Source of the DNA: Ga0077530 sp035565975
Lineage (GTDB): Bacteria; Pseudomonadota; Alphaproteobacteria; Rhizobiales; Hyphomicrobiaceae
Direction: 5' to 3'
NCBI GenBank assembly: GCA_035565975.1
Contig: DATMRT010000033.1
Span: 1 to 10,743, forward strand
DNA: 10,743 nt
Shown: piece by piece, positions 1-6,022 of the stretch
Position numbering within the stretch: position 1 is the first letter of the stretch
How the letters are laid out: each line of letters begins with the position of its first letter
Notes under the pieces: generated by a model
What the model was told of the DNA's origin: nothing
Databases searched by the model: none
The model's input: only the letters and a program-made list of their open reading frames with translations
Translations under genes and position numbers: made by a program

Positions 1-255
1 CGCACCGAGAGCACGATAGCTATCGGCATCGGGATGCAAGAGGATCTGCTCGATGTAGAAGCCTGCCGCGTCGCCGACCTTCGTCTCCGGCAACCCGGTC
101 AGACGGGCGGCGTCGGCACTGGCGCGGCCTTCTCCGGCGACGATGGCGAGCAACGCATCGACATCCCTCGGCAGCGGCGCATCCCTGAGCGCCCGCGCGC
201 GTGAGGGAAGCTGCAGAAGGCCGACCGCGAGCTCAAGCGCCGTTTCCTCACGCAT
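1..255 (-). CDS. Partial CDS downstream of the polysaccharide co-polymerase, possible J-domain protein (C-terminus outside window)
   Basis: An open frame of 85 codons starts at the ATG at 255 and runs off the left edge. It begins MREETALELAVGLLQL and reaches FYIEQILLHPDADSYRALGA at the edge. It lies 16 bp after the stop of the Wzc-like gene on the same strand, so it is probably the third gene of that operon. The visible part is acidic and helical, with no signal peptide or membrane segment. From memory, Rhizobiales proteins with an 'IEQxLLxPxADSYRxLG' segment continue into a short DnaJ-like helical domain with a 'WLHPD' motif. That part is outside the window, so the J-domain label is inference. 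The frame has no stop throughout and has a matching start and operon position, so I regard it as a real gene with unproven function. Confidence 0.72.
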   Translation of the reverse strand, partial: MREETALELAVGLLQLPSRARALRDAPLPRDVDALLAIVAGEGRASADAARLTGLPETKVGDAAGFYIEQILLHPDADSYRALGA

Positions 256-271
256 GACACTGCATTCACGA

Positions 272-2557
272 CTATCTCAGCCGGCGTTGTTCCTGGTGCG
301 GCACGCCGTCTGCCGAACCGCCATAGGTGTACGGGTCGACACCGTACCCGTAGCCATAGCCATACGCATATCCGTATCCGGCGTTGCTCGCGTCGAAGCG
401 CGTCAAAGCCGCACCGATCAGCGGACCGCGGGCAAAGCGCAAGCGCTTGACCGCGCCGCGCACCTGTCCCGTACGTGTCTTTCCGGCACTGACCACCAGC
501 AGGGTAGCGGCTGCCGCGTTGGACAGCAGCGGCCCGTCAGCGAGCCCCATGATCGGCGGGCTGTCGAGCACGATAAGGTCGAACGTCTCCATACCGACGG
601 ACAGCAGCGACAGAAGTCTCGGTCCCGCGAGGAGATCGGCGGCGTTGGTCGGCAGCGGCCCAGAGGCCATGAAGGTCAGGCTCTGAATGTCGGTAGCCTG
701 GAACGTCTCCGGCGGAGAGAGCCGATCCGACAGATAGCTGCTGAGCCCGACGCTGTGATCGAGGCCGAGCTTGTGGTGCATCGATGGATTGCGCAAGTCG
801 GCATCGATCAGGAGAACTCTGAGCCCCATGTTCGCGAAGTGACGCGCGACGGCGAGCGCAGTCACCGACTTGCCCTCGCCGGGGACGGCGCTGGTCACCA
901 GGAGGGACTTCGGCAGGCCGTTCTCCGTCGCGAACTGAAGGGCCGTGCACAGCGAGCGATAGGCCTCGGCGATGTTGGATCGCGGATCGAGCAGGACCTG
1001 CTCCGCATCATTGCCCACATCCGGAATCACGCCGAGAGTCGGCAGGCCTGAGAGCTGCTCGATCTCTTCGGGCAGGCGCACGGTATCATCGAGGCGCTCG
1101 AGCAGATAAGCGGCGCCATAACCGCCTCCGAGCCCCACCATGAGCGCCATCAGCAGCGCGCGCATGAGATTCGTGCTGGAGGGGCCGCCTGGCGGGCTCG
1201 CGCGCTCGACAACAAACACATTGTTGGTGCCGGTGCCGCTCGCGATGTCGACTTCCTTCTGTCGCTGCAGAAGCCCTTCATAGAGCGTCCTGAGCGTCGC
1301 GGCCTCGCGGCGCAGATTGTTGTACTGAATCCCGCGCCGCTGCAGATCCAGCGCCTCGACGCGCAGCGACTCGATACGTGCGCGCATCTCGTTCTCCTGC
1401 GCGCGCGCCTGCTCGAATGCGGCCTTGTGCAAATCCTTGATGGTCTTCACCTCGGCGACGATCTGGCGGTCGATCTCCTTCATACGCTGGCTGAGCTGCA
1501 CCATGGCCGGATACTCCGGCTTGAAGGTCTGGAGCTTCTCATTGTACTCGGTCTCGAGAGCGTTCCGCGCCGACCTCAGGCTCTGGATGACTGGGTTGAG
1601 CAGGAACTGCGGCAGGTTGATCGCATCGACCTTCTCCACCTGTCGCCAGAGCTGCTCGGCTTTCATGCGCTCCGCGATCAAACCGCCAAGTGACGTATTG
1701 GCGCCGGCCAGATTGGTCTCCGCAATCGACGCTTTCTCGTTCGTGACGACGAATTCCTCTTTCTCGGCGAATGCGAGCGCAGCCCTCTCCGCCTCCTCGA
1801 GCCGGATCTTCAGTTGGCCAAGCTGTTCCTCGAGGAAAGACTTGGCATAGACATTCACCTGGAAGCGCTTGTCCAAGTTCAGCGCGATGAAGGCGTCGGC
1901 ATAAGCATTGGCGACGCGCGCCGCACGCTCAGCCGAGATATCGGAATAGGAGATGTCGACGAGGCGCGACCCGGGCACCTGCCTTACGGAGCTGTTGGCG
2001 GCGACAATCCAGGCCGCCATTGTCTCGAGCGCCGCCTTGTTCGGCTTGGCTCCCTCCTCGTCGGCCGCTGCGCCGCTCAACAGCGAGCGCACCATCTGCA
2101 TGAGCGAGACGGAGCGCGGCTGGAAGAAATCCGGTTCGTCCGCAAGTCCGGCGAGTTTCGCGACGCGCTGCGTGACGGCGCTGCTCTTCAGAAGCTCGAT
2201 TTGCGTGCGCAAATAAGCGTCGCCGGCGTCCGGCTGCTCGATCTGCCCTCCTTCCACGATCTTGAGACTGCGCGTCTCGATCTGAATGCGCGCAGTTGCG
2301 TAGTAGAGCGGCGTCACCATGAGCGCGCGGACGCCGCCGATCGCGACGGCCACGATCGCAATCGCGAGGATCAGCCATTTGCGCTTGAGCCCGATGCGCA
2401 GGAGGTCGAGCAGCATGCGGCGCAGGTTGTCGTCCGACTGCTCGTCGTAGTCGGGGCTCGCGTAACCACGCGCATACGGCGCACCAGTGACTTCCGGCAG
2501 CTGCCGAACGCCACTTCCCTCGAATGCGCCGGGCGCCACCTCTCGGCCGTGCGACAT
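272..2557 (-). CDS. Wzc/GumC-type polysaccharide co-polymerase with BY-kinase domain (tyrosine autokinase)
   Basis: This 761-residue inner-membrane protein should control chain length and export of an exopolysaccharide together with the adjacent outer-membrane exporter. In order it shows: a basic cytoplasmic N-terminus; a Wzz-type segment with a first membrane helix at about 60-80; a long periplasmic coiled-coil region (about 235-435); a GNVR-like stretch (about 415-440); a proline-rich turn (455-460) and a second membrane helix (about 463-486). A cytoplasmic P-loop kinase domain follows, with Walker A SAVPGEGKSV (556-565), Walker A' VLLIDADLRNP (581-591) and Walker B LIVLDSPP (661-668). The C-terminus carries a tyrosine cluster (about 728-745), the usual autophosphorylation region of BY-kinases. 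The kinase is fused to the co-polymerase, as in proteobacterial Wzc. The ATG at 2557 has AGGAG just upstream; the gene starts 29 bp after the exporter stop, so the two are co-transcribed. One departure is that the EX2RX2R oligomerisation motif reads EAYRSLC (531-537). Confidence 0.96.
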   Translation of the reverse strand: MSHGREVAPGAFEGSGVRQLPEVTGAPYARGYASPDYDEQSDDNLRRMLLDLLRIGLKRKWLILAIAIVAVAIGGVRALMVTPLYYATARIQIETRSLKIVEGGQIEQPDAGDAYLRTQIELLKSSAVTQRVAKLAGLADEPDFFQPRSVSLMQMVRSLLSGAAADEEGAKPNKAALETMAAWIVAANSSVRQVPGSRLVDISYSDISAERAARVANAYADAFIALNLDKRFQVNVYAKSFLEEQLGQLKIRLEEAERAALAFAEKEEFVVTNEKASIAETNLAGANTSLGGLIAERMKAEQLWRQVEKVDAINLPQFLLNPVIQSLRSARNALETEYNEKLQTFKPEYPAMVQLSQRMKEIDRQIVAEVKTIKDLHKAAFEQARAQENEMRARIESLRVEALDLQRRGIQYNNLRREAATLRTLYEGLLQRQKEVDIASGTGTNNVFVVERASPPGGPSSTNLMRALLMALMVGLGGGYGAAYLLERLDDTVRLPEEIEQLSGLPTLGVIPDVGNDAEQVLLDPRSNIAEAYRSLCTALQFATENGLPKSLLVTSAVPGEGKSVTALAVARHFANMGLRVLLIDADLRNPSMHHKLGLDHSVGLSSYLSDRLSPPETFQATDIQSLTFMASGPLPTNAADLLAGPRLLSLLSVGMETFDLIVLDSPPIMGLADGPLLSNAAAATLLVVSAGKTRTGQVRGAVKRLRFARGPLIGAALTRFDASNAGYGYAYGYGYGYGVDPYTYGGSADGVPHQEQRRLR

Positions 2558-2586
2558 CTCTCCTACCTGGCCTCGCCTTCAAAAAT

Positions 2587-3393
2587 TTAGATGAGACCGC
2601 CGAAGAATCCGACCACGGGGAGCGACTTGATAACGTCGCTGTAGAGCTTCTTCAGGGTCGACGTGCCGACAATGATGACGTCGCCCTGCAGGATGGGCGG
2701 GTCCTGCGCGGTTCCGGCCATGATGGCATCCAGATCAAAGCGAGCCGCTTCCTTCTTGCCGTTCGCCGTCCGGAAAACCATGACCTCGCTTCCGTCCGCG
2801 ACGTCCTTCATGCCGCCAGCGCTGGCGACCACTTGCAGCAAGGTCGTCGGGCCCTTGTACGGAAGGACGCCGGGGCGCCCGATAGCGCCCTCAAGCGTCA
2901 CCCGCTGGCTGTTGAATTCGCGTACGAATACCGAGACCTGCGGGTTCTGAAGGTAGCGGGCGCCGTATTTGGCCTTCAGCTCGTGCTCGAGCTCGCGCGC
3001 CGTAATGCCACCCGCGCGCACGTCACCGACGAGGGGCAGATTGACCAGACCACCCTCGGCAACCTGCACGACCTTCGTCAGGTCGGGCGCCTGATAGATA
3101 GAAATTTCAATGACGTCCTGCGGGCCGATGCGATAACCGTCGCTCCCCGGCGTGACCGCGCTTTCGAGCGCGCGCACTTCTCGCAGCAGCTTGGCTGATT
3201 TCTTCGGCGGCGGAGGCGCCTCGCCGTCACCCGGTAGTGGTGCCCCAAGACTTGCCGTCGTACCCGGAGGCGCGCCGGCGTTGGAGGACGTAAACTCTTC
3301 AGTCAGCGTGCCGCTGCAGCCCGCGAGCGCGAGCGCCACGAGAGCCGGCGCCATGATCGCTGCGGCTCGTCCCATAAATGAAAAAATCTGCAT
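2587..3393 (-). CDS. Polysaccharide export outer-membrane lipoprotein (Wza/GumB-like)
   Basis: This 268-residue lipoprotein should form the outer-membrane channel through which the polysaccharide leaves the cell, in contact with the co-polymerase encoded next. It begins MQIFSFMGRAAA, followed by a hydrophobic stretch and the lipobox LALAGC with the lipidated Cys at residue 26. A proline-rich linker follows (about 50-66). The Poly_export domain spans about 86-160 (YRIGPQDVIEISIYQAPDLT at its start). An SLBB-type beta-grasp domain runs from about 163 (QRVTLEGAIGRPG). It is shorter than E. coli Wza (379 residues) and may have only one SLBB domain and no obvious C-terminal amphipathic barrel helix. 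I chose the ATG at 3393 because GGAGAG lies upstream at normal spacing and the signal peptide starts there. A GTG at 3417 would add eight residues of no apparent use. It is the first gene of the export operon. Confidence 0.94.
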   Translation of the reverse strand: MQIFSFMGRAAAIMAPALVALALAGCSGTLTEEFTSSNAGAPPGTTASLGAPLPGDGEAPPPPKKSAKLLREVRALESAVTPGSDGYRIGPQDVIEISIYQAPDLTKVVQVAEGGLVNLPLVGDVRAGGITARELEHELKAKYGARYLQNPQVSVFVREFNSQRVTLEGAIGRPGVLPYKGPTTLLQVVASAGGMKDVADGSEVMVFRTANGKKEAARFDLDAIMAGTAQDPPILQGDVIIVGTSTLKKLYSDVIKSLPVVGFFGGLI

Positions 3394-3487
3394 TGCCCCA
3401 CTCTCCAACGCAGGCACGAACGGCGTGCAATCCCAATGCCCGAATGGAATGCGAAAGTGATCCTAAGACGCAAAACTAGCACATCTT

Positions 3488-3511
3488 GCAACGCGCGATG
3501 AACCGCGTTGC
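3488..3511. repeat. 8-bp perfect inverted repeat upstream of the export operon
   Basis: The arms GCAACGCG (3488-3495) and CGCGTTGC (3504-3511) are perfectly complementary around an 8-nt spacer. The element lies 95-118 bp upstream of the export lipoprotein ATG. It could be an operator for a dimeric regulator or a hairpin in the mRNA leader. No regulator can be named from the sequence. Confidence 0.6.
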
Positions 3512-3588
3512 GACATATTCCAAACACATTTCCGCACATGCGAGCCTCCGACAAGAGCCCGGCACAGAGTTCACAGATTCAGTATCGA

Positions 3589-3603
3589 CAATGTGACACA
3601 TTG
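3589..3603. promoter_or_regulatory. 15-bp perfect palindrome, candidate operator
   Basis: CAATGTGACACATTG reads the same on both strands except for its central base, giving 7-bp arms. A further CACAT follows at 3606-3610. It sits near the middle of the divergent spacer, about 196 bp from the export ATG and 162 bp from the NusG-like ATG, where one bound regulator could act on both promoters. It contains TGTGA but lacks the properly spaced TCACA half of a CRP/FNR site. The regulator is unknown. Confidence 0.55.
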
Positions 3604-3676
3604 AGCACATGGGCGTGCCCGTTTCCTCGGCAAAATGCGCATTTGTTGTATCGTAGACAGGGCACTTGGCTCACGC

Positions 3677-3706
3677 ACGGGCCGCCACTTGCGCCCGGCG
3701 GCCCGT
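3677..3706. repeat. GC-rich hairpin (10-bp stem, 10-nt loop) in the leader of the NusG-like gene
   Basis: ACGGGCCGCC (3677-3686) and GGCGGCCCGT (3697-3706) form a perfect 10-bp stem around a 10-nt loop. The element lies 58 bp upstream of the chosen ATG at 3765. A T-rich patch occurs near 3734-3740, but about 30 nt after the stem, which is too far for a standard intrinsic terminator. It may be a leader structure or pause element affecting the NusG-like gene, or a protein-binding site. Confidence 0.6.
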
Positions 3707-3764
3707 CGCGATAGCAATGGACGGGACTTATGTAATTTTTCAGTTGGCGTTTCGAGAGTACTGC

Positions 3765-4310
3765 ATGAACGACGGTTTCGGCGTCGCATTGGATGATCCA
3801 CATCCGCAGCAGTTCGCCATGCGGTGGATCGCCATCAACACACACCCGCATCGCGAGCATGTGGCCATCGAGAACCTCGCCCGGCAGAAGTTCTCCGTTT
3901 ATTGCCCGATGGAGTTGAAGCGTGTCCGGCATGCACGGCGCACGCAGGACGTCCTTCGCCCGATCTTCCCCGGGTACATCTTCGCCGAGGTCGCGCCTGA
4001 CCTGACGTTGTGGCGCCCGATCCTCTCCACCTTTGGCGTGCGGAATCTGATCCGCGCTGGCGACCGCCCGGCATTTGTCGACAACGGTTTCATCCATAGC
4101 CTCAAGGCCCGGGAAATCGACGGCGTCATCACGAAACCCCAGCGGCCCTACGAGGTCGGGCAAGAAGTGCGCCTCAACGGCGGCCCGTTCGACGGCTTGA
4201 TTGCGACGATCATCGAGATGGGTGAGCGGGACCGGCTGATCCTGCTGGCGAGCCTTCTCAGCCAGACCGTCCGCCTTAGAGTGACCAGCGCCAACGTGCG
4301 CGCGCTCTGA
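3765..4310 (+). CDS. Specialised NusG/RfaH-like transcription elongation (antitermination) factor
   Basis: This 181-residue protein has the two-domain layout of NusG. The N-terminal NGN domain (about 20-123) starts RWIAINTHPHREHVAIENL, with the family's FPGYIF segment at 68-73. A C-terminal KOW-type domain (about 128-181) includes VGQEVRLNGGPFDG. NGN domains bind the RNA polymerase clamp. NusG paralogues beside polysaccharide operons (RfaH, UpxY and LoaP are known cases) suppress premature termination in those operons. Housekeeping nusG normally sits between secE and rplK, and neither is here, so I infer a specialised paralogue acting on the divergent export genes. The ATG at 3765 gives a family-typical length and has a weak GAGAG upstream. 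Earlier TTG (3666) and ATG (3717) codons add sequence with no NusG resemblance; an ATG at 3819, right before RWIAINT, is also possible. Confidence 0.9.
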   Translation: MNDGFGVALDDPHPQQFAMRWIAINTHPHREHVAIENLARQKFSVYCPMELKRVRHARRTQDVLRPIFPGYIFAEVAPDLTLWRPILSTFGVRNLIRAGDRPAFVDNGFIHSLKAREIDGVITKPQRPYEVGQEVRLNGGPFDGLIATIIEMGERDRLILLASLLSQTVRLRVTSANVRAL

Positions 4311-4344
4311 CGACGGCGCACGAAAGCGCGAGGCTCGCCCCCGA

Positions 4345-5208
4345 CTACGCCACGACCTTGTTCTTCAGCGTCCCGAGCCCGCTCCAGGAGATCTCGAGCT
4401 CATCGCCGGGAACAAGGAACCGCTGCGGCACGCGGCTGCCGCCGGCGCCGTCGGGCGAGCCTGTCGAGACGATGTCGCCAGGATTGAGCTGAGCGAACGC
4501 CGAAACGTAGGCGATGATCGTTGGAATATCGAACACCATTTTGGAAACGGTCGTCGACTGCACCTGTTCGCCATTGAGCTTGGTGGTCAATTGCATGGCG
4601 CTCACGTCGGCGATCTCGTCCGCAGACGTGAACCAAGGCCCGCATCCACCCGAGGCATTGAAATTCTTGCCCGCACCGACGGAATGCTTCTGCCAGCCAC
4701 GCACCGATCCGTCGTTCATGATCGTGTAGCCGGCGATGTGATCGAAGGCCTTATCCTTGGCGATGTGGCGACCCGGCTTGCCGATCACGAGCACCAGCTC
4801 GCCCTCGTAGTCGAACGTCTTGGCAGGCTCGCCCTTGGGATACTCGAGCGGCTCGTTATGGCCCGTGAGCGCATCGTGCGTCTTGATGAAGAGCGAGATG
4901 TCCTTGGGCGGCGGCACGTCGCCATCGACCGGATGGCGCTTCGGATAGTTCACGCCAATGCAGATGATCTTGCCGGCATCGTGCAGCGGCGGCAGATAGC
5001 GGACGGCGTCGAGCTTGAGCGAGGGCTTCTTGCCCGCGGCCCATGATCCGACCTCCGCGAGAGCGCCCGCGGCGAGCACCGCGCGGATGGTCGGAAATTT
5101 CTGAAGGAGCGCCGCATCAGCCGGGATGATGCCACCGCCTGCCGCCTCGGGCTCCACGACCACGCCCCAGCTCTTTTTGCCGCCGGCTTCGTAGCTGACC
5201 AGTTTCAT
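4345..5208 (-). CDS. Fumarylacetoacetate hydrolase (FAH) family protein
   Basis: This 287-residue soluble enzyme belongs to the FAH superfamily, whose members hydrolyse, isomerise or decarboxylate beta-diketo or 2-oxo acids, often at the end of aromatic catabolism. A variable N-terminal segment (1-75) is followed by the catalytic fold. Likely Mg2+/Mn2+ ligands are E135 and E137 in DYEGELVLVIGK and D166 in IMNDGS. Further conserved stretches are GKNFNASGGCGPW (180-192) and TGSPDGAG (249-256), matching the family's TGTPxGVG. The usual NYxxH motif reads NYPKR (87-91), as in the subfamily with NYxxRN. GGAG lies upstream of the ATG at 5208 at good spacing. It follows the TPR gene on the same strand after 77 bp and converges with the NusG-like gene. 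The substrate cannot be read from the sequence. Confidence 0.93.
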   Translation of the reverse strand: MKLVSYEAGGKKSWGVVVEPEAAGGGIIPADAALLQKFPTIRAVLAAGALAEVGSWAAGKKPSLKLDAVRYLPPLHDAGKIICIGVNYPKRHPVDGDVPPPKDISLFIKTHDALTGHNEPLEYPKGEPAKTFDYEGELVLVIGKPGRHIAKDKAFDHIAGYTIMNDGSVRGWQKHSVGAGKNFNASGGCGPWFTSADEIADVSAMQLTTKLNGEQVQSTTVSKMVFDIPTIIAYVSAFAQLNPGDIVSTGSPDGAGGSRVPQRFLVPGDELEISWSGLGTLKNKVVA

Positions 5209-5285
5209 GTCGTCTCCGCCCTGGATGGATGATTTTGCCGACTATCCATGCCCTAAGGTCATGGGCGCGCGCAAGGCGGCTACCG

Positions 5286-5909
5286 TCATAGCGGCTTCTC
5301 GCCGGCGCGGCGCTCGAGCTCCGGAATGATGGTCGCGCGCTCCTTGAGGTGGGGGTTGACGGCGAGCGCCTGGCTGTAGGCCTCGAGCGCTTCCTTCCAG
5401 CGTCCGGCTTGGGCATGGATCATGCCGCGTCCGGCCAGCGCCCCGAAGTGGCGCGGCTCGAGCGCCAGGACCTGCTCGATGTCGGCGAGTGACTGCTCAT
5501 GCTCGTTCATGAGAAAATGCACGGTCGCACGCTTGTTCCAGGCCTCGGCAAAACCGGGCGCCGCCTCGATCGCCTGACTGAAGCGCTCCCGCGCGGCGCC
5601 TAGATGCCGGATGGCGAGATACCCGATCCCTTCCTCCATGAGCCGATCCACATCCGGCCGTCCGGAGTGGGTCCACGTTTCCCAAATACGGCCCACGAGC
5701 TCATCGGCCTCGTCGTCGGCGCGCGCGGCCTTCAGGCCCTTGAAAAGAGCATCGAGCGCACGTGCGCGCTCTGGGTCGGCGGGGATTGCCGCCGGCGGCA
5801 CCTCGGCAAATGAGGCCGTGGAGAATGGCCCGCAGATCGCCAACCCGACCAAGACCAGCACGAGCCGACCCACCCAATTCCTGCGGCGCGGCCGTTCTTC
5901 CATCAGCAT
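5286..5909 (-). CDS. Secreted tetratricopeptide-repeat (TPR) protein
   Basis: This 207-residue protein has a basic N-terminus (ERPRRRNWVGR), a hydrophobic core (about 14-29) and a probable signal-peptidase site after SFA near residue 35, so it should be periplasmic. After a helical linker (about 45-86) come three consecutive TPR units at roughly 87-120, 121-154 and 155-188, each ending with the family's Pro near the last helix (AAPGF, LEPRHF, VNPHLK). TPRs are protein-interaction scaffolds and imply no specific reaction. The ATG at 5909 has GGGAG about 8 nt upstream. The FAH-family gene follows on the same strand; the acyl-CoA dehydrogenase is divergent with a 113-bp spacer. Small secreted TPR proteins of this type are common and uncharacterised in Rhizobiales. 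Confidence 0.9.
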   Translation of the reverse strand: MLMEERPRRRNWVGRLVLVLVGLAICGPFSTASFAEVPPAAIPADPERARALDALFKGLKAARADDEADELVGRIWETWTHSGRPDVDRLMEEGIGYLAIRHLGAARERFSQAIEAAPGFAEAWNKRATVHFLMNEHEQSLADIEQVLALEPRHFGALAGRGMIHAQAGRWKEALEAYSQALAVNPHLKERATIIPELERRAGEKPL

Positions 5910-6022
5910 GGCTCATCTCCCGCCATGTGCAGACCCAAAGTGCTGAACCAAGACGCTAACGCAGACGGATGATCTCCGCTAGATTTGGCGTCAAAGATCA
6001 CAAATGGGTGGAGACGACCGGC
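5910..6022. promoter_or_regulatory. Divergent spacer between the TPR gene and the acyl-CoA dehydrogenase gene
   Basis: These 113 bp separate two outward-facing genes and must contain both promoters. The only sites I can point to are the ribosome-binding sites at its two ends: GGGAG for the TPR gene and GGAG at 6010-6013 for the dehydrogenase. I see no strong palindrome or clear -35/-10 pair. Confidence 0.45.

Larger units (their letters stand above)
3394..3764. promoter_or_regulatory. Divergent regulatory spacer between the polysaccharide export operon and the NusG-like gene
   Basis: This stretch of about 370 bp contains no convincing gene. It is less GC-rich than its flanks and must hold the promoters and 5' leaders of both divergent units. 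It contains an 8-bp dyad (3488-3511), a 15-bp perfect palindrome (3589-3603) and a 10-bp-stem hairpin (3677-3706), each listed separately. The longest frame of the NusG-like gene extends into it through a TTG at 3666, but that extension has no ribosome-binding site and crosses the hairpin. I could not identify a convincing -35/-10 pair on either strand. Confidence 0.7.

Noticed and set aside
143..1051. Long plus-strand open frame of 302 codons opposite the kinase gene
   Set aside because: It lies antisense to the kinase domain, is low-complexity and Arg-rich, and arises from GC-rich codon bias.
1814..3198. Plus-strand open frames of about 220-260 codons opposite the export genes
   Set aside because: They are antisense to well-supported genes and show no recognisable domain; one even crosses the boundary between the two export genes.
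3460..3491. Possible -35 TTGCAA and -10 TAGGAT for the export operon on the minus strand
   Set aside because: The spacing is 20 bp, and the better-spaced alternative TCTTAG matches the -10 consensus poorly.
3591..3610. CRP/FNR-like site suggested by TGTGA in the divergent spacer
   Set aside because: The partner half-site TCACA is absent at the required spacing; the 15-bp palindrome describes the symmetry better.
3579..4163. Minus-strand open frame of 194 codons overlapping the NusG-like gene
   Set aside because: The opposite strand encodes a clear NGN domain; this frame has no family resemblance.
4311..4344. Intrinsic terminator between the convergent NusG-like and FAH genes
   Set aside because: Only a short GCGAG/CTCGC symmetry is present, with no stable stem and no T-tract.
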